Position numbers and translations under genes: made by a program
Notes under the pieces: generated by a model
The model's database searches: none
What the model was told of the DNA's origin: nothing
Seen by the model: only the letters and a program-made list of their open reading frames with translations
Source of the DNA: Thalassotalea mangrovi
GTDB taxonomy: Bacteria; Pseudomonadota; Gammaproteobacteria; Enterobacterales; Alteromonadaceae
Length of the DNA stretch: 64,000 nucleotides
Reading direction: 5' to 3'
NCBI RefSeq assembly: GCF_005116735.1
Contig: NZ_SWDB01000034.1
Coordinates: 1 to 64,000 of the forward strand
In this document: in pieces, positions 1 through 7,186 of the stretch
How positions within the stretch are numbered: position 1 is the first letter of the stretch
How the letters are laid out: each line of letters opens with the position of its first letter

Positions 1-74
1 TACTATCTCCAGTAGAGTATGAAACACGCTATCAAGAACAACTCAGAAGTGTCTAAGTTATTGGTGGCGATTCA
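1..74 (+). mobile_element. Right end of an IS3-family insertion sequence
   Basis: The window opens inside an insertion sequence. Positions 3-56 encode the typical last residues of an IS3-family OrfB transposase. The element probably ends at 74: read from the outside its terminus is TGAATCGCCACC, which resembles IS3-family terminal repeats as I recall them. The sequence immediately beyond belongs to a truncated small gene, consistent with insertion into it. The left end and any target duplication lie outside the window. Confidence 0.65.
3..56 (+). CDS. IS3-family transposase OrfB, C-terminal end (partial)
   Basis: Seventeen residues, LSPVEYETRYQEQLRSV, precede a TAA stop. The 'SPVEYE' box just before the stop is the familiar tail of the integrase-like (rve, DDE) OrfB of IS3-family elements. 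The rest of the gene lies left of the window, so intactness cannot be judged. The gene points away from its host chromosomal neighbour at 72-218, which it appears to interrupt. The call rests on a short motif only. Confidence 0.6.
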   Translation, partial: LSPVEYETRYQEQLRSV

Positions 75-218
75 AACCATAAGCATAGAGGACGTATAAC
101 AAATCGATGTTTCTTCTCTAAAGGTTTTGGGTGGTTTTCTCTCAAAGCCAAAGTGCTTTAAAAATTGAAAGCTTTTATGAATCTTATCTATAAATGTTTG
201 GCTAGATTGAAACACCAT
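72..218 (-). pseudogene. Small cassette-like gene truncated by the IS3 element
   Basis: An open frame starts at ATG 218 behind a good ribosome-binding site (AAGGAAGT) and runs 48 codons, MVFQSSQTFIDKIHKSF and on, to a TGA at 74-72. That TGA coincides with the inferred tip of the IS3 element, so the stop seems to be supplied by the insertion and the original 3' end lost. It has the same orientation as the six genes to its right and sits behind repeat copy R1, so it looks like the next unit of that array. The product is not recognised. Confidence 0.5.
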
Positions 219-285
219 ACTTCCTTGTGAAACTAATGGTTTATTTTGTAGACGGCTCTGTAATTCTCTTTTAAGCGAATTCCGA

Positions 286-313
286 GTGACTGTAGATCGC
301 TCATTACAGCCCC
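286..313 (-). repeat. Array repeat R1 (partial copy)
   Basis: On the minus strand it contains GAGCGATCTACAGTC, identical to the matching part of R4 and differing from R6 at one base. Only this half of the repeat is recognisable; the hairpin half seen in R3, R5 and R6 is not clear here. It lies between the 389-823 gene and the truncated gene 72-218. Confidence 0.7.
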
Positions 314-388
314 TGGTTGCTTCTCCAAAGTACCGGATTGCGCCGACCGACGCAAACGTGCTGTGACTAACAGTCGTTGATGACTTTG

Positions 389-823
389 TTATGTAGTAAC
401 TCGGTTGAACTTTTTTCTAACCCTATAGATTCCGATTGCCCCTTTAAGAAGTAACACAATAGAAATTAAGAAGTGAAATTCAATTAACCGAAAGGCGTGG
501 CTGAGTGCATATATTGATTGCGTTCTGTTTGGGTAAGAACCATGTAACCTGAAAGTGTATTCTTTTCCAACTTTAAGTTTACCATTGATGTTTATAGGAT
601 ATTTGCCTCCTACTTCAATAACAGATACTTCACTCCACCCCTTTTGCATTACTGTCTTTCTGACTGGAGCGACTTTTTTGATCTCAATAACTGTACCTGT
701 ATAAATGGCCCCTTTGTAATATAAGTTATACAAATCTGGTGCTGTCAAAAACAGGAAAACGCCACCAAAAGCCAAGTATGCTAGATAGCTTTTAATATGG
801 TCGACAAAATCATTTACTTTCAT
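389..823 (-). CDS. Small membrane protein, DUF3592-like
   Basis: A 144-residue protein with a hydrophobic segment near residues 13-30 and a second near 112-132, enclosing a probably extracytoplasmic beta-rich stretch of about 80 residues. This layout, and the 'GTV..I..V' and 'GK.YTFRLHG' phrases, resemble DUF3592-type membrane proteins, but the match is by eye. The start ATG at 823 has no clear Shine-Dalgarno sequence. The preceding gene ends only 45 bp upstream, so translational coupling is possible. It is one unit of the repeat-separated array at 1-3403. Function unknown. Confidence 0.6.
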   Translation of the reverse strand: MKVNDFVDHIKSYLAYLAFGGVFLFLTAPDLYNLYYKGAIYTGTVIEIKKVAPVRKTVMQKGWSEVSVIEVGGKYPININGKLKVGKEYTFRLHGSYPNRTQSIYALSHAFRLIEFHFLISIVLLLKGAIGIYRVRKKFNRVTT

Positions 824-839
824 ATTTTTATTGTTTTAT

Positions 840-893
840 TAATGGCTGCTTGTCGCTCATCAGAGACATTATCCTTGTGAGTTAGTTATCGCC
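840..893 (-). repeat. Array repeat R2, overlapping the end of a gene
   Basis: On the minus strand the copy reads GATAACTAACTCACAAGG, then ATAATGTC, TCTGATGAGCGA and CAAGCAGCC. It aligns with the hairpin half and the GAGCGA half of R3, R5 and R6. The stop codon of the 869-1291 gene (TAA, 871-869) lies inside it, so the last codons of that protein are encoded by the repeat. The remaining distance to the next start (823) is only about 20 bp. Confidence 0.65.
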
Positions 894-1291
894 AAACTAC
901 TACTATCGATTGAGGTTAAATCTCTGTCATTGATGTTATCGCAATCATATTTACTTTGCAGGCTTTTCATATCTTCGAAATTTTCTACAGCTTGGCCCGC
1001 ATAGATAGAAACAGTTGTTAAAGTCGAAGAATATACTTGGCGTTCGTTAACTTCATCGATGAGTTTTTTAATGTGTTCGGAGTCTATTTTGCTACGTTGA
1101 TATTCAATGCAATATTTTTGCTTTTCAGTCCAATTAAGTGAAGTTACAAAATCATTTATTGGTAAGTAAAGATAAGAAAGCTCGCTTGCTAATAGCTCAT
1201 CTTTGTAATGCATCGAATATAGGTAAGTCATCAAGATACATCCCGACACACAACCTAAACCAAAAATTCCAAGTAATTTAACTTTCTTCAA
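869..1291 (-). CDS. Small exported or membrane-anchored protein of unknown function
   Basis: 140 residues. The N-terminus (MKKVKLLGIFGLGCVSGC and on, to about residue 25) is a signal peptide or single membrane anchor; the rest is soluble, with two cysteines (about 60 and 117). The start is TTG at 1291, chosen because CAGGGAA lies just upstream and no nearby ATG fits. The 3' end runs into repeat R2. I recognise no family. It is a member of the repeat-separated minus-strand array. Confidence 0.6.
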   Translation of the reverse strand: MKKVKLLGIFGLGCVSGCILMTYLYSMHYKDELLASELSYLYLPINDFVTSLNWTEKQKYCIEYQRSKIDSEHIKKLIDEVNERQVYSSTLTTVSIYAGQAVENFEDMKSLQSKYDCDNINDRDLTSIDSSSLAITNSQG

Positions 1292-1311
1292 AATATTCCC
1301 TGAATCAAACG

Positions 1312-1374
1312 GTTCAACGTCCGTTGCTCGCTCTAAGAAGACATTAACCTTTTCAGTTGGTTAGCGTCAAATTC
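1312..1374 (-). repeat. Array repeat R3 (full copy with hairpin)
   Basis: On the minus strand: TTTGACGCTAACC, loop AACTGAAAA, GGTTAATGTC, then TTCTTAGAGCGAGCAACGG. The arms (plus 1340-1349 and 1359-1368) form a 10-bp stem with one G-T pair and one mismatch. Similarity to R5 resumes further downstream in TTCAGGGAAT, which is the ribosome-binding site of the following gene (start 1291). Together with R5 and R6 this is one of the three best copies. Confidence 0.75.
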
Positions 1375-1469
1375 ATGTGATGCGCTATCAAAATCTACCC
1401 AGAGTGGTGTCTTAGAAGTTGATAAAAACGTCAATGACACGAAGTAACTTTTAATTCTGGACGATTTAT

Positions 1470-1892
1470 TTATTGCTCCTCGAAGCTGGCACCTTTCAAG
1501 TTTTTCACTACAGCTTTAATTTCCCGAACAAGGTAACTCAAAGATTTCGGATTCACAGGAGCACTATCATTGTTGTAGAAGTGAAAATTATAAACATTTG
1601 GATCAAATGGATTTACGCCGATTATCTTGATGTCTTCACGCCAAAGCTGAGTCAGTGAGCTATCTGAATTTGGTCTTGTAGGCGCGCTTCTAATCGCAAA
1701 TGCATTCGCTTCAGCAAATGCCTCAATGCGCGAATAAAAAACATTCCTAGAGGTAGGAGAAATTTTGAAGGTGATACTATAAATAGGATTTTCAACATCA
1801 TCTGTATCAGGTATTGTCGAATAACCAAAAGCCACACACGCAACTGCAACAATAAGCGCCATCAAGCAGTTCCAGAGGTTTTTCCCTGTCAT
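1470..1892 (-). CDS. Small membrane-anchored protein of unknown function
   Basis: 140 residues with one N-terminal hydrophobic segment (about 7-25) followed by an extracytoplasmic domain, so a bitopic or exported protein. It starts at ATG 1892 behind a strong ribosome-binding site (GGAGGG). The mature part contains 'SITFKISPTSRNVFYSRIE' and an 'NPFDPNVYNFHFYNN' phrase that I cannot assign to a family. About 95 bp separate its stop from R3. The leader upstream (1893-2040) is the longest inside the array and shows no gene. Confidence 0.6.
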   Translation of the reverse strand: MTGKNLWNCLMALIVAVACVAFGYSTIPDTDDVENPIYSITFKISPTSRNVFYSRIEAFAEANAFAIRSAPTRPNSDSSLTQLWREDIKIIGVNPFDPNVYNFHFYNNDSAPVNPKSLSYLVREIKAVVKNLKGASFEEQ

Positions 1893-2039
1893 ATCAACCC
1901 TCCAATCCGTGATATTTTCGTATGTTGGCGATCACCTGTTGATCGACATACCAGAAGCTTACGAACTTGCAGGCCGATTATCACCGTCCTCAATTCGTAT
2001 TAGATTTGAATCTCCATTAGCGATTTACTTACAGTTAGT

Positions 2040-2078
2040 TTGAATGACTGTAGATCGCTCTAAGCAGACGTAATCGTT
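2040..2078 (-). repeat. Array repeat R4 (shortened copy touching a stop codon)
   Basis: On the minus strand: GATTACGTCTGCTTAGAGCG followed by ATCTACAGTCATTCAAAC. The GAGCGATCTACAG block equals that of R1 and R6. The hairpin half is shortened, and its place is taken by the last codons and TAA stop (2079-2077) of the 2077-2412 gene. Confidence 0.7.
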
Positions 2079-2412
2079 ATAGTTCAAACGGTCCAAAATA
2101 CTTAACAGAGCCGTTTAATCCGTTGTATACGCTTATGTAAAGTTGAGAGTCTGCACCTTCTTTATACACGGTAAAAGCTAGTCCATCGCTCATCAAATCA
2201 TTTTTAATTTCGCAAACGGGGCTTGGATTAGGAATGGTTTTGCTAAACTCTTCCTGGGTCAGACCATTGCCAGCCAACTTATTGTCATTCAGCTTAGTCA
2301 TCACAAAATCAAAGTTTGATTCTGAACAGGCACCATCACTATTAGCTATAGCGCTAAAGGGTGACGAAACTAGCGCTAAAATAGTTGCAACCTTGAATAC
2401 TTTTAAAGCCAT
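2077..2412 (-). CDS. Small periplasmic protein of unknown function
   Basis: 111 residues with a clear cleavable signal peptide: MALKVFKVATILALVSSPF, with likely cleavage after SAIA near residue 23. The mature part of about 88 residues has two cysteines (about 29 and 68), which could form a disulfide in the periplasm. The start ATG 2412 has CAGGGAA about 8 bases upstream, and that ribosome-binding site is part of the conserved flank of repeat R5. No family recognised. Confidence 0.65.
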   Translation of the reverse strand: MALKVFKVATILALVSSPFSAIANSDGACSESNFDFVMTKLNDNKLAGNGLTQEEFSKTIPNPSPVCEIKNDLMSDGLAFTVYKEGADSQLYISVYNGLNGSVKYFGPFEL

Positions 2413-2424
2413 ATTGCAATTCCC

Positions 2425-2484
2425 TGAATGACTCTTGTTCGCTCTTTAAAGACATTAACCTTTTCAGCAAGTTAACGTCAAACT
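2425..2484 (-). repeat. Array repeat R5 (full copy with hairpin)
   Basis: On the minus strand: TTTGACGTTAACT, a loop, AGGTTAATGTC, TTTAAAGAGCGAAC, then AGAGTCATTCAGGGAAT. The arms are at plus 2451-2460 and 2470-2479. Compared with R3, the mismatched C-A pair is here a T-A pair, and the outermost change keeps a G-T pair, so the stem is preserved while its sequence varies. The trailing CAGGGAAT serves as the ribosome-binding site for the next gene. Confidence 0.75.
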
Positions 2485-2493
2485 AATATCCTT

Positions 2494-2781
2494 TTACCAT
2501 GAAAGGTGACCAAGCGCTTCTTTGTATGACGCGAAAGATGTATATAAAGCATATTTTAATGAAAGCTTTTTGATTAAAACTTGGTATAGAAATACTGGCA
2601 GTAACCAGATTAGAAATAGGAATACTTGAAGAAACATGGCCATGAAAACGAACATGTTATTCATGCCATCAATCACAAGCACAACTAACACCAAGATATT
2701 GATAGTTGCAAACGCCCACATTGCCCAGCGTGCATCTTTAATCAATTGCCGTAATTCAGATGTGTGATTTTTAGGCCCCAT
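2494..2781 (-). CDS. Small protein with two membrane segments, function unknown
   Basis: 95 residues: a charged N-terminus (about 1-17), hydrophobic segments near 20-38 and 42-66, and a short basic/amphipathic tail. The start ATG 2781 follows GGGAAAG, and the stop lies about 12 bp before R5. It looks like an inner-membrane hairpin protein. No family assigned. It is the second gene from the right end of the array. Confidence 0.6.
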   Translation of the reverse strand: MGPKNHTSELRQLIKDARWAMWAFATINILVLVVLVIDGMNNMFVFMAMFLQVFLFLIWLLPVFLYQVLIKKLSLKYALYTSFASYKEALGHLSW

Positions 2782-2828
2782 ACTTTCCCATAACTTCTTA
2801 ATATGAATTAGCCGCTAATTATTAAACC

Positions 2829-2890
2829 TTGAACGGCTGTAGATCGCTCTAAGAAGACATTAACCTTTTCAATCTGTTGACGTCAAATTA
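2829..2890 (-). repeat. Array repeat R6 (full copy with hairpin)
   Basis: On the minus strand: ATTTGACGTCAAC, a loop, GGTTAATGTC, TTCTTAGAGCGATCTACAG, CCGTTCAAGG. The arms are at plus 2856-2865 and 2876-2884; TTGACGTCAA is itself a perfect palindrome. It lies between the DUF2809 gene and the 2494-2781 gene. No copy is visible upstream of the DUF2809 gene, so this marks the right end of the repeat series. Confidence 0.75.
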
Positions 2891-2974
2891 GCACTAAAAT
2901 TAGTCCGTAAATAATCACAAATTGTGTGCGCTTGGATTTTAGCAAAAGCCTAACACAGCCTTAACAGCCCTATT

Positions 2975-3379
2975 TTATTCCCTAAGATCATTTCCTCTTT
3001 TTTCTATAAAACATCTGAGTAGAAAGCCAAGAGTAATACCAATGACATATGCCACTATGTCAGACCATTTAAATCCAAATCCGAGAACTAGAGCGCCAAA
3101 TGTGGTTTGTCGCAAAGAGTTTATCCAATCCTGTTGATAAAGTTGTGATACCTCTATTGAAATTGCAAAAATCAATGCCATTGTTGCAGCGGCAGTATTT
3201 TTATTGGCCGGAAAAAATAAACTTATAAGCCAGAAGACAAGCAACGCCCAAAGTGCGTCACCAACATATAGAGTAACGAATGTCGGAAATTCAAAAAAAT
3301 GTGACCGTGATAAAAGCCCTGATGTAAGCGTCAATAATGCAAAGACAGCGTATGTCATACGTGTATTAGATAACATCAT
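2975..3379 (-). CDS. DUF2809 family membrane protein
   Basis: About 135 residues with four or so membrane segments. The phrases 'GLLSRS', 'YVGDALWALLVFW', 'IEVSQLYQQDWINSLRQT' and 'LGFGFKWSDIVAYVIGI' are the conserved blocks of DUF2809, a family of small membrane proteins of unknown function. I chose ATG 3379, which gives the usual family N-terminus; TTG 3403 would add eight untypical residues. A possible promoter (TTGATC, 18 bp, TTATGA on the minus strand) lies upstream and could serve the whole array. This is the first gene of the array in transcription order. Confidence 0.8.
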   Translation of the reverse strand: MMLSNTRMTYAVFALLTLTSGLLSRSHFFEFPTFVTLYVGDALWALLVFWLISLFFPANKNTAAATMALIFAISIEVSQLYQQDWINSLRQTTFGALVLGFGFKWSDIVAYVIGITLGFLLRCFIEKRGNDLRE

Positions 3380-3645
3380 GCTTCTACATTTACCCCCATA
3401 CAAACAGATTTCCTTGTTTTCATAATTCTGATGATATTTTCATAAGTGTGTACAAGTGAACTGGATCAAAAACTTGCTTGAAGAGTTTTATTCACTTGAT
3501 GCGTTATTAGTTTGATAGTAAAAGCTGTCATTTGTTATTTGAAGTATTTATAACACACTGTTCTTTATCACTGACACTTCTAACCATATGAAGTATAGAG
3601 GAAAAACCAGGCAAAACAGGAATAATCAATGCTTAAACAGACCCC

Positions 3646-3670
3646 ATAAAAAAAGGGGTATGTAACCCCT
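3646..3670 (-). terminator. Rho-independent terminator of the DUF349 operon
   Basis: Stem AGGGGT/ACCCCT (3654-3659, 3665-3670) with a run of A on its left, which is a T-run for minus-strand transcription. It lies directly after the DUF349 gene. The rest of 3404-3645 is AT-rich and holds no gene that I can support. Confidence 0.7.
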
Positions 3671-3672
3671 CT

Positions 3673-6477
3673 TTATCGTATGAATAACGCTTTAGTCCGT
3701 GTCAACAGCGGTTGCTGCTGTTCGGTTAAAGGACCACAGGATATCCATTGAAGTAGCTTTTCTTCTAAAGATACCTCTGCGCCATTTAATTTATCTTTCA
3801 ACATGGCCACCTGAAGATTCTGACGTAATTCCCGCTCTTCTTGTGGTGAGTCAACCTGAGCGATAATTTCCAGCTCCACGGTAAGTTTAATCCGAGAATT
3901 ATCGTCAGCCTCTCCATTCAGGCTGGCCAGCAGCGCTCGTTGATAAGCTTTGCTTAATTGTGCAAATTGTTCAGATTTGGTCAGTAATTCTTTGTCTTTT
4001 TGCGCTGGGTCAACAGAAGCAAATAAATCAAACAACAATTGATATCCGAGGTTTTGTTTCTGTTTTTTAAGTTGACGTTGACGTGTAGCAATACGTTCCT
4101 GCACTTCAGTCACCTTAGGAAGAAATTCACCATTAAAAGAACGATATGTATTTATTTCCTGCATTAATGCCTGGGCATTTGAGCGCATATCTTTCAATAA
4201 ATGCTCATCGGCGAAATAGACCTTAGAGAGTAATTCTTCGATCTGCGATTGCCATTGCTGCTGCAGTTCTTGTCGTTGCTGGTGTTGCACATTTTTTATG
4301 GCATCACGGCGTTTAAACGCTTGATCATTAGCCGTTCGAAAAGCCTTCCATAGTTGCTTATCCAGTTTGCCACCGGCAAATCCGATCTCACGCCACTGTT
4401 GCTGTAGCATTTTCAGATCGGCTATGCTGCTTTGTATATCATCAGCGCCGATAAGGTTTTCAGCTTTGATGACGATTTGACGTTTTGCTTCTGCATTGGC
4501 CTGTTGCCATTCACGCACCGAATTCTGCATTGGCGTTACAATCTTTCTGAAGCGCTGATGTAACGGTTGGTACTTATCATGATCAACATCGCCCGCGTCT
4601 CGCCAGCGATTGAGTAGTTGGTTTAATCGATGAGAAAAGGTTTTAAAATCTTCGCTATGACTTGCGTCCATCTGATTTGACAATTCTGATAACTCATTCA
4701 ACAGGTTTTGTCTGGCAACGAGGTTTTGTTCGCGAATGTTTGCCTGTTCAGCATAATATTCACGACACGGCAAAAATGCCTGCTCGCATAAACGATTAAA
4801 CGCCTGGTTTAATTGCCCTTCTGATTCACCTTCCGCCCTGCCCAGGGCTAACCAGCGTTGGCGAAACTCCTTAACTTTATCAGTTTGCGCCTGAATATCA
4901 GCGAGTGGTGCCGTTACAAGCACTTCAAGCTCCTTGAGCAACTGCTCTTTTCTCGGGACAACGACAAAAGATTCCAGCGCCTTAATTTCTTCGACGCTGT
5001 GCAAAGCCCTCTGATAATCATCGTCAATTCGGTGCTGTTCTGTGCTGGATATCGTTTCACGTGCCTGACTGATTTTGTTAAAAACTGCAATTGCTGCACG
5101 ATATTTACCGGCATGAATTAAACCGTTTACTTCACCAAAGCGTTGTTTAAACCAATGCCGTTGTTTCTGACGCGCGTCACGCAACGGTTTTAAGGCTTTT
5201 AGCCATTGGTTGACCAGTAATTTTGCAGCATTACCTATCGACTCAGGTAGCCAAATACCAAGTTTCGATTCCGTATCTTGCCACTGTTGATACCAATCTT
5301 TAAATGCGCTTTCTGCCTCTGTCCAAGATTCCGTTTCGACTGGTAACTTTCTTTCTGATAACTGCGAGACTAAACGCGTTGCCGCGACTAACTGTTCACG
5401 AATGTGCTCTATTTCTTTAATGAACCGGTCTGCTGTTGCTAATGCCTGATCAATGTTTTTCTGACAGACAGAAGTTAAAGAGGGATGCTTACTCATTTGA
5501 GTGAGTTCAGCGATAACATCATTCAGGTTATCAAGTGGCTGGTTGGTATCAATGACAGTTGCAATGGTTTTGTGCAAATCATCGATCAAAGCATCAACAC
5601 GACGTTGCTGATTGATGCGCTTTGCCTGCTGTTCTTCAACACTTTTTTGATGAGCCAACAACTCGTTCATTTTTGCCAGGTGAGGTTCAAGTATGGCAAT
5701 GATCTGAGCTTGTTTTTCAAGTAACAACTGTTGTTCGCTAATACATAGTAAAGAAAGGTCATTACTCTGGGCTTGCCACTCATCGACGAATTTTTTATAG
5801 CTTGCAATAACCTCTTCCGGGTTATGTTGATCGCGCAATGCCAGTAACTTTGATAAAACCAGTTTGATACGCTTTTTTACTTTAGCAGGCTGCTCACGTA
5901 GTTGGACCAATGTATTAAGCTTTGCTTCAATCGCTGTTTTCACTTCGTTGTTTAATGCGCGACTGAAAAGCTTATTCAACAGTTTTTCATCTTCTGTTTT
6001 TTCAATAATAATCGTCTGCACTTTAGCAAAAACGGTTTGTGAAAACAGCGCTATTAAAGTCACAGGATTGTCTATGGAACCGAGTAAATAGAGCTCCAGG
6101 GCTTCGCTTTGTTCTCGACGCAACCATTGCAGCATAAAATCAATATGCTGCTTTTTGCTGCGAATTCGTTGCAGGTAATCCTGCTTTTGTGCGGCGCTGA
6201 ATTCTAATTGCTCACTGACTAAGTGCGCCTGAATGCGGTTTTCTGCAAATTCAACTAACGCTGGACAATGATCTTGTACGTTTATTGATAACAGCAACTG
6301 CGGTGATTCGATAGCCATCAGTGCATGTTTACGCACTCGAATATCGGGATCATCACAGAGTAATTGTTGTAGTTGTGACATCGTCCCCTGATGACGACGT
6401 AATTCATCGATAGCATCTATCCGTACGTTGGCATCCGCGTGCTGCCATTTTGGCTTTCGCCAATTGCTAAAAATCAT
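3673..6477 (-). CDS. DUF349 domain-containing protein
   Basis: A 934-residue, mostly helical, glutamine- and charge-rich protein. Several DUF349 repeats show the 'W...G......LW..F..A.D.F' pattern, for example near 540-565 (WLALGRAEGE), 622-645 (WRDAGDVDHDKY) and 690-720 (QWREIGFAGGKLDKQLWKAF). The N-terminal 100 residues resemble HEAT-like helical repeats. Function is unknown; it is cytoplasmic by lack of signal or membrane segments. Its ATG overlaps the stop of the upstream YeaC-like gene (ATGA), so the two are translationally coupled. Confidence 0.85.
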   Translation of the reverse strand: MIFSNWRKPKWQHADANVRIDAIDELRRHQGTMSQLQQLLCDDPDIRVRKHALMAIESPQLLLSINVQDHCPALVEFAENRIQAHLVSEQLEFSAAQKQDYLQRIRSKKQHIDFMLQWLRREQSEALELYLLGSIDNPVTLIALFSQTVFAKVQTIIIEKTEDEKLLNKLFSRALNNEVKTAIEAKLNTLVQLREQPAKVKKRIKLVLSKLLALRDQHNPEEVIASYKKFVDEWQAQSNDLSLLCISEQQLLLEKQAQIIAILEPHLAKMNELLAHQKSVEEQQAKRINQQRRVDALIDDLHKTIATVIDTNQPLDNLNDVIAELTQMSKHPSLTSVCQKNIDQALATADRFIKEIEHIREQLVAATRLVSQLSERKLPVETESWTEAESAFKDWYQQWQDTESKLGIWLPESIGNAAKLLVNQWLKALKPLRDARQKQRHWFKQRFGEVNGLIHAGKYRAAIAVFNKISQARETISSTEQHRIDDDYQRALHSVEEIKALESFVVVPRKEQLLKELEVLVTAPLADIQAQTDKVKEFRQRWLALGRAEGESEGQLNQAFNRLCEQAFLPCREYYAEQANIREQNLVARQNLLNELSELSNQMDASHSEDFKTFSHRLNQLLNRWRDAGDVDHDKYQPLHQRFRKIVTPMQNSVREWQQANAEAKRQIVIKAENLIGADDIQSSIADLKMLQQQWREIGFAGGKLDKQLWKAFRTANDQAFKRRDAIKNVQHQQRQELQQQWQSQIEELLSKVYFADEHLLKDMRSNAQALMQEINTYRSFNGEFLPKVTEVQERIATRQRQLKKQKQNLGYQLLFDLFASVDPAQKDKELLTKSEQFAQLSKAYQRALLASLNGEADDNSRIKLTVELEIIAQVDSPQEERELRQNLQVAMLKDKLNGAEVSLEEKLLQWISCGPLTEQQQPLLTRTKALFIR

Positions 6478-6782
6478 ATATCCCTGAATCGGGCGATATC
6501 GTCGCCGCTTTGTTGTTGTGAAGTTTCAGATTCTTGCTTGCTGTTAAATTCGGCGCGTAATTCGCGTTTGGTTTTGTGCACCAACTCACCCTTGGCATTA
6601 ACCGTCATCATCTCATTACTATTGAGATGGCGCGCCTGATAGGCCATGCTGATTTGCAATGCCGACTGGCGAGTCGCTTCATCAACCGGTGTGCCTTCTG
6701 GCCACTTACCAGTTTCTGCTGCGGTTTTCATCCGCTCGTACATTTCTTGCGACATGCTGTCGACGATTTCAATTAAATTCAT
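6474..6782 (-). CDS. YeaC-like protein (DUF1315 family)
   Basis: A 102-residue soluble protein. 'YERMKTAAETGKWPEGTPVDEATRQSALQISMAYQARHLNSNE' is the signature of the YeaC/DUF1315 family found across Gammaproteobacteria; no activity is established to my knowledge. It overlaps the DUF349 start by 4 bp and begins 3 bp after the zinc-ribbon gene ends, so the three form one minus-strand operon. Confidence 0.85.
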   Translation of the reverse strand: MNLIEIVDSMSQEMYERMKTAAETGKWPEGTPVDEATRQSALQISMAYQARHLNSNEMMTVNAKGELVHKTKRELRAEFNSKQESETSQQQSGDDIARFRDI

Positions 6783-6785
6783 AGC

Positions 6786-7115
6786 TTATTTGCGTTTTAA
6801 AATAATCATTCGTACCCGATTAACCAGATACCAGACAAATCCAATGACCGCAGAACCGGTAGCAAGGTTATGCTGTGTCGAACCTGGATCGGGTTCACCC
6901 CAAAACATGCCACCAATACCGGCACAGAATAAAACCATAGCCAGCATAGACTGATTCATTAGCTTCTGAGACTCTTCGATTTTTTTCATGCGCTCAAGGT
7001 TTAAGCGCTGCTCTGTATCCAACCCACCTAATTCAATCTGGCAGTGTTCACAGGATTTAGCTAACGATGAAATTTTCTTCGCACAATTCGGGCAATTAAT
7101 TAAAGCCATATACAC
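6786..7115 (-). CDS. Zinc-ribbon protein with two membrane segments
   Basis: 109 residues. The N-terminus has two CxxC knuckles (C8-P-N-C11 and C23-E-H-C26), a minimal zinc ribbon, followed by a short charged helix and two hydrophobic segments (about 57-72 and 84-102). The start may be ATG 7115 or the next ATG two codons in. It leads the YeaC-DUF349 operon. Role unknown; the architecture suggests a membrane-tethered metal-binding domain. Confidence 0.75.
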   Translation of the reverse strand: MYMALINCPNCAKKISSLAKSCEHCQIELGGLDTEQRLNLERMKKIEESQKLMNQSMLAMVLFCAGIGGMFWGEPDPGSTQHNLATGSAVIGFVWYLVNRVRMIILKRK

Positions 7116-7144
7116 CTCTTAATCTGAACCAGCATTTTACAAAA

Positions 7145-7172
7145 AAAAACACCCGTTGCGGGTGTTTTTTTA
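7145..7172 (-). terminator. Terminator after the AGCS symporter gene
   Basis: Perfect stem ACACCCG/CGGGTGT with a 3-nt loop, flanked by A- and T-runs on both sides. It fits the end of the 7187-8665 gene; since the next gene downstream is on the same strand it insulates that operon. Confidence 0.85.
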
Positions 7173-7186
7173 AGATTTTAACAATT

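Noticed and set aside
1..3403. Classical chromosomal integron (attC sites with integrase)
   Set aside because: The repeats are about 60 bp with a 10-bp stem and do not show the RYYYAAC/GTTRRRY ends or long paired L/R boxes; no intI gene is visible. I kept the cassette-like description only.
6646..6954. 102-codon plus-strand frame opposite the YeaC-like and zinc-ribbon genes
   Set aside because: Both minus-strand genes are recognisable families in a tight operon; the plus frame has no independent support.
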